DNA of 29,960 bases, from positions 1 to 29,960 of the forward strand of contig CAYGZL010000140.1 in NCBI GenBank assembly GCA_964354345.1. Reading direction: 5' to 3'. Positions 17,726 through 25,047 of the stretch are shown in pieces. The notes beneath the pieces were generated by a model. It had not been told where the DNA came from and did no database searches. It was given only the letters and a program-made list of their open reading frames with translations. The position numbers and the translations under genes were made by a program. The stretch is from CAYGZL01 sp964354345. GTDB lineage: Bacteria; Chloroflexota; Anaerolineae; Anaerolineales; UBA4823. The number at the start of each line of letters is the position of its first letter. Position 1 is the stretch's first letter.

Positions 17726-19018
17726 TTAAACCGCAGGCGGTTCTTCGTCATCCTTCTCTTCAACAGTTTGGTTATCTGCATCGCTAGCCTTAACCTCATC
17801 CGCCAGGGCCATCTTCCAATCAAGATCAGCATAGGCGGGTGAATCGACTTTGCGCAGGCTCAGGCCAATCCGGCGGCGCTCTGGATCGATTTTAATAATG
17901 CGCAGTGTACGGACATCGCCTTCCTTGATCACTTCTTTCGGATGGGCAATGCGCTGCTCGCTTAACTCGGAGATATGGATCAAGCCTTCCAGATCTTCAC
18001 CCAACCGGGCAAATGCGCCAAATTTGGTCAGGTGAGTAATGGTGCCTTCGACCAGCATACCCTCCTTGAGGTGGGCGACCTTTTGCATCCAGGGATCCTC
18101 CTGGAGTTGACGGATCGATAGACCGATGCGTTTTCGATCCCGATCCACACTGATGACTTTGACGCTGACTTCCTGGCCTACCTTGAGCACTTCATTCGGG
18201 TGTTGAATCCGCTCCCAGGTTATTTCAGACAGGTGAACGAGGCCATCCGCACCATCAATGTTGACAAAAGCTCCAAAATCTGCCAGACTGGTTACGCGTC
18301 CAACCCGAACCGTTCCTTCTTGGAGTTCTTCCAACAAGCGGTCTTTGAGGGTTTCGCGAGTTTCCTGGAGAGCCTGTCGTTCGGACAAGATCAAGCGGCG
18401 GCGTTCGCGATCCACCTCAATCACCCGCACTTTCATGGGCTCGCCAATCATCTTACCCCAGCGCTGCTCAGGGGTATCCCCGCTACCGCTTGAACGGCGG
18501 GTTAAGCTAATCTGGGAAGCTGGTACAAAGCCACGTAAGCCACCCACTGGAACGATCAGACCACCTTTGTTGTAGCCAATCACCTTGCTATCGCAGCCTG
18601 TTCCAGAGGCCAATAAACTTTCTACAAATTCCCAATCTTTCTCTTCACGGGCGCGTACATAAGAGAGAACAACATTTCCATTCTGGTCTTCAGGCGAAAC
18701 GACAAAGACCGGAATTTCCAGACCCACTACGAATGAAGCGCGAACATCATGAGGAATCTGTTCTAGCTCCCGGCCAGAAATCACACCTTCTGATTTCGTT
18801 CCAATACTGACCAGGATTTCGTTGTCCCGAATCGTGGCAATCACACCCTGACGAATTTCACCCTGGCTGGGGAAATCCAGGGTGAGACCCTGTTCATTCA
18901 AGAGCGATTCCATCGAGGAGGACTCGGGAGCAACAGGCTGCTCGGTGGAGGGCGATTCTTCCGTTTGAACCACTTCTGGCTCGACCGGCTGCCCAGGAAG
19001 GGCATTAATTTGTTCCAT
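17726..19018 (-). CDS. rpsA: 30S ribosomal protein S1 (four S1 domains)
   Basis: S1 binds mRNA on the small ribosomal subunit and helps initiation. The 430-residue protein has an acidic, Glu/Pro-rich N-terminus (about 1-50) and four S1 RNA-binding domains starting near residues 54, 140, 235 and 320. The last two are the most typical (VTSLADFGAFVNIDGADGLVHLSEI and HLTKFGAFARLGEDLEGLIHISEL). The tail is acidic. Four domains rather than the six of Escherichia coli is common outside Proteobacteria. GGAG lies nine bases before the ATG, a good promoter precedes it and a strong terminator follows, so it is probably transcribed alone. Confidence 0.93.
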   Translation of the reverse strand: MEQINALPGQPVEPEVVQTEESPSTEQPVAPESSSMESLLNEQGLTLDFPSQGEIRQGVIATIRDNEILVSIGTKSEGVISGRELEQIPHDVRASFVVGLEIPVFVVSPEDQNGNVVLSYVRAREEKDWEFVESLLASGTGCDSKVIGYNKGGLIVPVGGLRGFVPASQISLTRRSSGSGDTPEQRWGKMIGEPMKVRVIEVDRERRRLILSERQALQETRETLKDRLLEELQEGTVRVGRVTSLADFGAFVNIDGADGLVHLSEITWERIQHPNEVLKVGQEVSVKVISVDRDRKRIGLSIRQLQEDPWMQKVAHLKEGMLVEGTITHLTKFGAFARLGEDLEGLIHISELSEQRIAHPKEVIKEGDVRTLRIIKIDPERRRIGLSLRKVDSPAYADLDWKMALADEVKASDADNQTVEEKDDEEPPAV

Positions 19019-19056
19019 GCTAACTAACTCCGGGGTTTGAATAAGATGTTGATCAT

Positions 19057-19085
19057 ATTATAAAGGTGAAAAGTAAACTTGGCAA
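19057..19085 (-). promoter_or_regulatory. Promoter of rpsA
   Basis: On the minus strand TTGCCA (19080-19085) and TATAAT (19057-19062) are separated by 17 bases, about 40 bases before the rpsA start. The region is divergent with the chelatase gene, for which no comparably good promoter is seen. Confidence 0.8.
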
Positions 19086-19135
19086 CCTTTGTGATAAGAT
19101 TACAGGTTGGATCATACGTACAGCGAGGTAAGTGC

Positions 19136-20236
19136 ATGCCACCCATCTATCCATTTACAGCCATCGTTGGCCAGGAACGCATGAAACGTGCTCTGGTTTT
19201 GAATGCGGTAGAACCGCGGATTGGCGGTGTGTTAATCCGAGGAGAAAGAGGAACAGCAAAATCAACCGCGGCACGGGCAATGGCTGCTTTACTGCCTCAT
19301 ATCGAGGTCTACCTTGATTCACCGTTCAACGATGATCCAAATGCTCCAAACACATGGTCCGATTGGGTTAAAGAACAAAAATCTCAGGGAAAAGAATTAC
19401 GCACGGGCACCCGACAGATTCGCTTCGTGGATTTGCCGGTCAGCGCCACCGAAGACCGGGTGGTGGGTACGCTGGATATCGAAAAAGCTATTCAAAGGGG
19501 AGAACGACATTTCGAGCCCGGCGTGTTGGCCGCTGCCAATCGAGGTCTCTTGTATATTGATGAGGTCAACCTGCTAGATGACCACGTGGTTGATCTGCTG
19601 CTCGATTCAGCCGCCATGGGCGTAAATATCGTCGAACGCGAAGGAATTTCCTTCGCTCATCCGGCGCGTTTTATCCTGGTGGGGACAATGAACCCCGAAG
19701 AAGGCGACTTGCGCCCGCAACTGCTCGACCGATTTGCGTTATCGGTAGAAATTCACGGCATCCGCGATGCGCGAGAACGGGTGCTGATCATGCAGCGTAA
19801 CCTGACCTTTGAAGCTGATCCAGAGGTTTTTCGTAAGCAGTGGCTGCTCCGCGAAGAGGATCTCTCTCACCAGATTGAGCATGCTCGGTCTCTGGTTGAT
19901 AAGGTGACCTACACCACGCGCGATCTACTCTCGATTGCCGCTTTAACCGCGTCATTGAACGTAGATGGTCACCGATCTGACCTGGTTATCTTGAAAACTG
20001 CACGCGCACATGCCGCATTCGAGGGGCGGCAAGTAATCACAGACCGGGACATTGCGCTGGCAGCTGAATTGGCTCTCCCACACCGTTTGAAACGGGGACC
20101 TTTCCACCAAGCGGAAATGAGCATGGAGGATCTGCAAGAACGGATCGAACAACTCCAAGGCGCCACCATGACTGACGAACCAGAGCCCGGCACGAAAGAA
20201 GAAGAGAGCCCCAGCGAAAAAAAAAAGAGAGCGTAA
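19136..20236 (+). CDS. chlI: Chelatase AAA+ subunit ChlI/BchI-type (unshifted product)
   Basis: This is the AAA+ motor of a magnesium- or cobalt-chelatase complex that drives metal insertion into a tetrapyrrole in the cytoplasm. The 366-residue product has YPFTAIVGQERMKRAL, Walker A GERGTAKST (36-44), Walker B LLYIDEVNLLDD (138-149), LVGTMNPEEGDLRPQLLDRF and a helical lid (LPHRLKRGPF). The ATG at 19136 is chosen, not the longer upstream frame, because GAGG at 19125-19128 has ideal spacing and homology begins there. It ends with a charged Glu/Lys tail encoded by an A10 run followed by TAA. It shares its whole length with the frameshifted chlD product. No other chlorophyll or cobalamin gene is in the window. 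Confidence 0.9.
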   Translation: MPPIYPFTAIVGQERMKRALVLNAVEPRIGGVLIRGERGTAKSTAARAMAALLPHIEVYLDSPFNDDPNAPNTWSDWVKEQKSQGKELRTGTRQIRFVDLPVSATEDRVVGTLDIEKAIQRGERHFEPGVLAAANRGLLYIDEVNLLDDHVVDLLLDSAAMGVNIVEREGISFAHPARFILVGTMNPEEGDLRPQLLDRFALSVEIHGIRDARERVLIMQRNLTFEADPEVFRKQWLLREEDLSHQIEHARSLVDKVTYTTRDLLSIAALTASLNVDGHRSDLVILKTARAHAAFEGRQVITDRDIALAAELALPHRLKRGPFHQAEMSMEDLQERIEQLQGATMTDEPEPGTKEEESPSEKKKRA

Positions 20237-21195
20237 GCGCTGAGATCCTGGCTGAAGAAACAGAGCATCCTTCTGGCGAGCCCGCACCCCAAAAAATATT
20301 TGACAACCTGAGCGCAAACTGGTGGGATGGTGGAGAAAGGGTCAAAATTGGCCCAACTTTTGCACCCCGCAAACTAGATAACCCACTCGACAAGAAGTCT
20401 CGCCGGCATGCCGGGAGGCGATCGCGCACATTAACCGATCGAAAGCGGGGTCGTTATATCCAGGCTCGCCCAGCCAACGGTAAAACCGACGACCTGGCGT
20501 TTGACGCCACCTTGCGAGCAGCAGCCCCTCACCAAAAAGAGCGTATCGAGCAGAGGAAACGAGTCGCGTTTGCGATTCAATCCAGCGATTTTCAGCGCAA
20601 AATACGGGTTAAAAAAGCCGCTAACCTGATCCTGTTCGTCGTGGATGCCTCGTGGTCAATGGCGGTGGCTGAACGGATGGCAGCGACCAAGGGCGCTATT
20701 CTTTCTTTGCTCACCGATGCATATCAAAGACGCGACCGGGTAGGCTTGATCGTTTTCCAAAAGAATCGAGCTACATTGATACTACCCCCCACCAACTCAG
20801 TCCAATTGGCCCAAGGAGCATTGGCTGATATCCCAGTAGGAGGGAAAACGCCCTTATCGGCCGGCCTGTTCATGGCGCACCAGGTAATTGTAAAAGAACG
20901 TGTTTTACACCCAGACATAAATCCATTAATTATTCTATTGACTGACGGTGCGGGCAATGTTTCGATGGCTAATATACCACCCCAAGAAGAGGCGCATCGC
21001 CTGGCAGAACAGATAACCACAGATAAAATTCGAAGTGTGGTCATTAATATGGAGCACGCCGCATTTGATCAAGGTTTAGCGCAGGATCTGGCGGATCATT
21101 TAAACGCGCCCTGTTACACACTGAGTGAGATGAAGGCAGAAACTCTATATCAGGCTGTTAGAGACGAAATGACCGATGAGCGAGCCAACCCTTAA
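19136..21195 (+). CDS. chlD: ChlD-type chelatase subunit made by -1 frameshift
   Basis: Reading frame 0 to 20227 and then -1 from 20227 to the TAA at 21193-21195 gives a 686-residue protein of normal ChlD length. It has an N-terminal ChlI-like AAA+ domain, a Pro/Arg-rich linker (SRRHAGRRSRTL, RGRYIQARP) and a von Willebrand A domain. DATLRAAAPHQ is the usual ChlD motif before the VWA domain, and FVVDASWSM carries the metal-adhesion DxSxS at D504, S506 and S508. The -1 frame has a stop at 20173-20175 and no ATG or GTG from there until inside the VWA domain, so independent translation is unlikely. Programmed frameshifting in chlD genes is known as a way to make both chelatase subunits from one gene. 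An undercalled homopolymer joining the frames is the main alternative. Confidence 0.8.
20217..20236 (+). other. Programmed -1 frameshift site in chlI/chlD
   Basis: An A10 run (20217-20226) followed by G contains the in-frame slippery heptamer A_AAA_AAG (20221-20227), among the most efficient -1 sites known in bacteria. The zero-frame stop TAA follows three codons later (20234-20236). A small stem AGCG-TAAG-CGCT (20230-20241) puts that stop in its loop. The sequence just upstream is purine-rich but has no strong Shine-Dalgarno-like match. RNA polymerase slippage on the A run could give the same result. Confidence 0.78.
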
Positions 21196-21236
21196 TATAT
21201 ATACTCTTAATAGAATAGTATAAATAATAGTAGTAG
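21191..21236 (+). other. AT-rich unwinding-like element with DnaA-trio motif
   Basis: About 46 bases are strongly AT-rich and end in AATAATAGTAGTAG (21223-21236). Read 3' to 5' from the DnaA box side, this is GAT-GAT-GAT-AAT-AA, the pattern of the DnaA-trio element known in Bacillus oriC. The nearest DnaA box starts 18 bases further on. The order unwinding tract, trios, spacer, DnaA box matches the described basal unwinding system. The element overlaps the last codons of chlD. Confidence 0.55.
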
Positions 21237-21431
21237 TCGTAGGGACTGTGAGGATGTGGATAACTGGTATTGTGGGTTGGATTTACCCCAAACTATGAGC
21301 GATTTGATGTCAATGAAGCAGTTCTATAGGGGTATGGATATGCCACATTATCCACGCCTGGGATGGGGATAAAAGTGGGTTATGCGAGTACAATTTGGAT
21401 ATCCCACGCGGCTAAGAGGCAGATAGGACTT

Positions 21432-21471
21432 TCATTAACTCACCCCCCAGATCTGGGGGGTGAGTTAATGA
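21432..21471. repeat. 40-base perfect palindrome
   Basis: Two 20-base arms meet with no loop at 21451/21452, centred on CCCCCCAGATCTGGGGGG and bounded by TCATTAACTCA and its complement. It lies between convergent chlD and glgC, so it may terminate both transcripts, although no T-run follows on either strand. Within the DnaA-box cluster it could instead be a protein-binding or cruciform element. Confidence 0.85.
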
Positions 21472-21612
21472 TTCGTGTTGTTTACCCATACTGTTTCTCC
21501 CCAATTTCTACCACTTATCCACAGTTTTTCGCGACTTATCCACAGAAAACGGACATAAAGCTCAAAGTCCTTGATAAAGTCTACCCTAGATATGGCGGCT
21601 TGGACTGATGCG

Positions 21613-22869
21613 TCATTCGGGTCCTATGTGGGTTCCCGGGTAGAGGATGGTGCTCTTGGGTATCACAACGATGCCATCCTGGACTACCCAATTTTCTCGC
21701 TCGATGTCAGTGCCACGCGGGAATGGGTGGATGACCACGCCTTCGCCTAAGCGTGCGTTTTTGTCAATGATGGCTCCTTCAATCTCGCAATTTTTGCCCA
21801 GGCCTAAGGCGACGCCTCGAGCAGGGGGGCCGGGTGGATCGTAATAGTCGGCGCCCATCATGATTGTGTTTACCATGCGCACGCCATCGGCAATCTGGCT
21901 ACGTAGACCAACAATTGAGTCGCTGATTTCTGCCTGACCAATCTGGCATCCCTCGGCCAGGAGAACATTTTTGAGTGTTGCGCCACTAATGGTTGATCCC
22001 GGCAGGAAGCGGGCGTGGGTATAAATAGGTTGGACAGGATCGTGGAAATTAAACGGTGCGTCAGGACGTGTCAGGCGCAGGTTGGTTTCATAGAAGGAGC
22101 GGATGGTTCCTATATCTTCCCAATAGCCTTCGAAGTCAAAGCTGAAAACTGCGTGCGTGGAGATGGCATTGGGGATGATCTGGGAACCGAAATCATCGAA
22201 AGCAGTATTTTCTAGCAATTCAACCAGAACATCCAGGTTAAACAGGTAGATACCCATTGAGCCCAGGTAGGGGCGTTCTGGATCGCTCCGGCTGACAAAC
22301 TGCGCCAGGATCTCTGGGTTACGGGGTTTTTCGACAAAGGCGGTGATGCGGTGGTCGCTGCCGCTCTTGAGTAATCCCAGGCGGTGGGCTTCCACCGCGG
22401 CAACCGGTTGGACAGCCACAGTAATATCAGCGTTATGTTCCCAGTGTGATTTTGCCAATAAGGAATAATCCATGCGATATAGATGGTCGCCAGCCAGGAC
22501 CAGCACATATTTTGCGCCTGTCACTTTGATTTCGAAGAGCTGCTTGCGCACTGCATCGGCAGTACCCAGATACCAATCGGAGCTGCGGGGTGTCTGTTCA
22601 GCCGCTAGAATTTGCACCCAGCCGCGGTGGAAATTATCGAAGTAATAAGTCTCGGTAATGTGGCGGTGGAGAGAGACCGAGTTGTACTGTGTCAGGACCG
22701 CAATGTGATGGATTTCTGAGTTGATACAGTTGCTGATAGGAACATCGATCAAACGATACTTACCAGCAATTGGCACCGCAGGTTTAGAACGTTGCTTGGT
22801 GAGTGGAAAGAGCCGTCTTCCCACTCCTCCCCCCAGGATGATGGCGAGGATCTCATCAGTGGTAGGCAT
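21613..22869 (-). CDS. glgC: Glucose-1-phosphate adenylyltransferase
   Basis: GlgC makes ADP-glucose from glucose 1-phosphate and ATP, the committed step of bacterial glycogen synthesis. The 418-residue protein has the nucleotide-binding LGGGVGRRLFPLTKQRSKPAVPIAGKYRLIDV opening, WYLGTADAVRK, AGDHLYRMDY, a sugar-binding FVEKPR segment and a C-terminal left-handed beta-helix (NVLLAEGCQIG, DSIVGLRSQI). The ATG at 22867-22869 is preferred because GGAG precedes it by eight bases; an in-frame TTG six bases upstream has poor spacing. No other glycogen gene is adjacent. It converges on chlD across the DnaA-box region. Confidence 0.94.
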   Translation of the reverse strand: MPTTDEILAIILGGGVGRRLFPLTKQRSKPAVPIAGKYRLIDVPISNCINSEIHHIAVLTQYNSVSLHRHITETYYFDNFHRGWVQILAAEQTPRSSDWYLGTADAVRKQLFEIKVTGAKYVLVLAGDHLYRMDYSLLAKSHWEHNADITVAVQPVAAVEAHRLGLLKSGSDHRITAFVEKPRNPEILAQFVSRSDPERPYLGSMGIYLFNLDVLVELLENTAFDDFGSQIIPNAISTHAVFSFDFEGYWEDIGTIRSFYETNLRLTRPDAPFNFHDPVQPIYTHARFLPGSTISGATLKNVLLAEGCQIGQAEISDSIVGLRSQIADGVRMVNTIMMGADYYDPPGPPARGVALGLGKNCEIEGAIIDKNARLGEGVVIHPFPRGTDIERENWVVQDGIVVIPKSTILYPGTHIGPE

Positions 22870-22902
22870 AATCAAAACTCCACGAGGTGACAGGAATCAT
22901 TA

Positions 22903-22939
22903 ACCGACAGCCCTACGAGTGATCTGGAGGGCTGTCGGT
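22903..22939 (-). terminator. Hairpin after tRNA-Leu
   Basis: Perfect 12-base arms (ACCGACAGCCCT and its complement, 22903-22914 and 22928-22939) with a 13-base loop begin six bases after the tRNA on the minus strand. The following TTAATGATT is a weak T-rich tail. It probably ends the tRNA transcript before glgC. Confidence 0.7.
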
Positions 22940-22945
22940 GGATAG

Positions 22946-23028
22946 TGCCGAAGGTGGGAATCGAACCCACATTCCCGGAGGGAACACGATTTTGAGTCGT
23001 GCGCGTCTGCCAATTCCGCCACTTCGGC
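22946..23028 (-). tRNA. tRNA-Leu, anticodon CAA
   Basis: The minus strand gives an 83-base class II tRNA. The acceptor stem is GCCGAAG/CTTCGGC with discriminator A, the anticodon stem-loop CACGA-CTCAAAA-TCGTG has anticodon CAA (reads UUG), there is a short variable arm, and the T-loop is GTTCGATTC. The 3' CCA is not encoded. The long variable arm expected of leucine tRNAs is present as TTCCCTCCGGGAA. Confidence 0.95.
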
Positions 23029-23101
23029 CTGGATCATGGATAACCAGGATAAGTATATCGAATTCTAATTATCTGGTCAAGGATACAGGTTCTGTGTGTT
23101 G

Positions 23102-23170
23102 TTGTTCAGCGAATTTGACACCCCCTAACTGTTCAGGGAAAATGTCACCTATGAATACACAGGTGACATT
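23102..23170. repeat. Tandem and inverted repeats upstream of the ychF-like gene
   Basis: Two direct 20-base copies (23102-23121 and 23129-23148) match at 15 positions around TTGTTCAG and TGACAC/TGTCAC. The second copy overlaps an inverted repeat AATGTCACCT/AGGTGACATT (23141-23150 and 23161-23170). Tandem GACA-type repeats of this form resemble insertion-sequence ends, for example the IS21 group, but no transposase is present. They may be a transposon footprint or an operator. Confidence 0.6.
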
Positions 23171-23228
23171 GACGATTAAAGGGAAGCATGAGAAGGTATA
23201 ATTGCACCGGAGGAAGTGAAATACGCCT

Positions 23229-24314
23229 ATGCGTCTCGGAATTATCGGATTACCGCAATCGGGTAAGACCACGATTTTTAATGCCTTGACCCGGGGAGAT
23301 CAACCAACCACTGTGAGTGGAGGGCGGTTCGATGTACGCACTGCAGTGGTTGATGTGCCTGACCTGCGCGTCGATCGTTTGTCCACGTTCTACCAACCCG
23401 AACGAACCACCTATGCCAAGGTAATCTATGCCGATATTGCTGGTTTGGGGGGAAAGAATGGCAACGAAGTGAACAACAAATCGGTTCTATCGGGTTCTTT
23501 GTTAAACCAGCTTTCCCAAATGGATGGATTTGTCCATGTCGTGCGTTGCTTTGAGAATCTCAGCGTGGCACACCCGGCAGGAAGTATCGATCCAGTGCGA
23601 GATATTCGAAATATGGATGCTGAACTGCTGCTGAACGATTTAATTATAGTGGAGCGGAAACTGGAACGTTTGGGCGAAGAACGGCGCAGGGGAGGCGGAC
23701 GCGAGCGTGGGATAATTGAACGTGATGTAGTGCTTTTCGAAAAGTTGAAGGAGACTCTATCGACTGAGGTGCCCATACGCGACCTTGATTTAACCATGGA
23801 AGAAGAAAAAAGCCTGGCGGGGTTCGGCTTTTTAACCCGAAAACCGGTTTTGGTTTTACTTAATATCTCGGAAGGCCAAATTGCACACCTGGTTAATTAT
23901 CCCCACCGGGCCAGCCGGGTGGTCTCGCTACAAGGGCGACTGGAGATGGAGATTGCTCAATTGCCGGAGGATGAGGCTGAGATGTTTATGGCGGAGTTTG
24001 GGATTACCGAAATGGGTTTGCAGCGAGTCATTGAGGTTTCTTATGACCTGTTGGGCTTGCAATCCTTTTTCACGGTTGGTGAAGACGAGGTACGAGCCTG
24101 GACTGTGCGGCGAGGGGCGACTGCCTGGGAATCGGCTGGCGCAATCCACACTGATCTCCAGAAAGGTTTCATTCGGGCTGAGGTGGTTGGCTTTCAAGAT
24201 TTACTGACCCTGGGCGGTCTGGCAGAGGCACGCAGCAAAGGACGGTTGCATCTGGAAGGTAAAGATTACCTGGTTCAAGACGGGGATATCGTCCACGTTC
24301 GCTTTAATCTCTAA
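23229..24314 (+). CDS. ychF: YchF-like GTPase/ATPase with TGS domain
   Basis: A 361-residue member of the YchF branch of the Obg superfamily, ribosome-associated P-loop NTPases that in the standard family prefer ATP. The P-loop is GLPQSGKTT (7-15) where typical YchF has PNVGKST, so this is a divergent version. The G4 position reads LLNISE, as in YchF, rather than NKxD. A coiled, basic middle stretch (EERRRGGGRERG) follows the G domain, and the C-terminal YchF/TGS domain ends with DLQKGFIRAEVVGFQDLL and YLVQDGDIVHVRFNL. GGAGG is 15 bases before the ATG, rather far. The DhaL-like gene follows after 14 bases. Family is firm; orthology to canonical YchF is less so. Confidence 0.82.
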   Translation: MRLGIIGLPQSGKTTIFNALTRGDQPTTVSGGRFDVRTAVVDVPDLRVDRLSTFYQPERTTYAKVIYADIAGLGGKNGNEVNNKSVLSGSLLNQLSQMDGFVHVVRCFENLSVAHPAGSIDPVRDIRNMDAELLLNDLIIVERKLERLGEERRRGGGRERGIIERDVVLFEKLKETLSTEVPIRDLDLTMEEEKSLAGFGFLTRKPVLVLLNISEGQIAHLVNYPHRASRVVSLQGRLEMEIAQLPEDEAEMFMAEFGITEMGLQRVIEVSYDLLGLQSFFTVGEDEVRAWTVRRGATAWESAGAIHTDLQKGFIRAEVVGFQDLLTLGGLAEARSKGRLHLEGKDYLVQDGDIVHVRFNL

Positions 24315-24328
24315 TCGCCGGATGTTCG

Positions 24329-24991
24329 ATGGTAAATATGGAATTTGCTCAATTATTTCGGTCAGCCGGGGACATCCTGGTTCAAAACCAGGTGAATTTA
24401 AACTGCACAGATACCGTGAATGGTAATCATGGCGATCATATGGTCGAAATTTTCCAGAGTGTGGTACAGGTTGCTCAAGAGCATCCTGGCATGGAGTTAG
24501 CGGAGGCGATGGAGGTTGCCGGTCTGGCTCTCGCTCAACTGGTTAATAATGGTTCAGCTCAGGTGTATAGCCGGGGATTGACCAGCTTCGCATTTCAATT
24601 CCGGAAATATGATATTTCGATGCTTGAATTGATTAGTTATGTGCGGAGAACGCTAAGCGAGAAGGAAGACAGCACAGTAGAAGAGAAGCCAGGCAGCCGT
24701 GGCGTGATATTGAAAGCACTGGTAGCTGGACTGGCGGGTTGGCAAGCGCGCGAGAAAAATCCAATGGCTACCGACGCCACCCTCGACCTAGGATATTTAT
24801 TCGATCTGGGTCTCGCATATTTACACGCGAAACAGCACTCAGGCAACAAATTGGAGGCATTGGTCGAAACGGTTGTATCTGCCAGCCCATTGGGCAATGT
24901 CGCTCATCGGCTTCAATCGGGCAAACTGGCGGTAAAAGCGCTACTTCAGGCAATGAGTGCACCCCCTGCGTCCCCTCAGTCTACAGGTTGA
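24329..24991 (+). CDS. DhaL (DAK2)-like domain protein
   Basis: The 220-residue protein resembles the helical DhaL domain, the nucleotide-binding subunit of dihydroxyacetone kinases. NLNCTDTVNGNHGDHM (24-39) recalls the GDGDHG Mg-ADP motif, and NNGSAQVYSRGL (72-83) recalls the later GSSG loop. The first aspartates are only partly kept (DTVNGNHGDH), so catalysis is doubtful. No DhaK partner or phosphotransferase gene is nearby. It lies 14 bases after the ychF-like gene and is probably cotranscribed. An in-frame ATG three codons in is an alternative start. The assignment is from motif resemblance and is tentative. Confidence 0.5.
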   Translation: MVNMEFAQLFRSAGDILVQNQVNLNCTDTVNGNHGDHMVEIFQSVVQVAQEHPGMELAEAMEVAGLALAQLVNNGSAQVYSRGLTSFAFQFRKYDISMLELISYVRRTLSEKEDSTVEEKPGSRGVILKALVAGLAGWQAREKNPMATDATLDLGYLFDLGLAYLHAKQHSGNKLEALVETVVSASPLGNVAHRLQSGKLAVKALLQAMSAPPASPQSTG

Positions 24992-25047
24992 GCGGTATAG
25001 TGTTCTAGCAGTAAGAGAAAGCACCTTCCTCTTATACGCTCTCAATA

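Larger units (their letters stand above)
21191..21544. other. Candidate replication origin (oriC) with DnaA boxes
   Basis: This gene-free stretch between convergent chlD and glgC holds three exact DnaA boxes of the TTATCCACA type: 21255-21263 (reverse), 21515-21523 and 21536-21544 (both forward). Two one-mismatch copies lie at 21348-21356 (TTATCCACG) and 21364-21372 (reverse, TGGGGATAA). An AT-rich tract and DnaA-trio-like sequence lie at its left edge and a perfect 40-base palindrome in the middle. A parS site lies 6 kb away. The whole fits a bacterial oriC, but dnaA and dnaN are absent. A DnaA-titration or reactivation locus is the alternative. Confidence 0.65.

Noticed and set aside
20512..21195. 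A free-standing VWA protein starting at TTG 20512
   Set aside because: The TTG lies inside the conserved DATLRAAAPHQ block, no ribosome binding site precedes it, and the same frame is open and ChlD-like back to the A10 run.
21363..21608. 81-residue reading frame in the chlD-glgC gap
   Set aside because: It runs through the palindrome and two DnaA boxes, has no ribosome binding site and its translation has no protein-like character.
22938..23201. 87-residue reading frame over the tRNA
   Set aside because: It crosses the antisense of tRNA-Leu and the repeat region, which explains its apparent openness.
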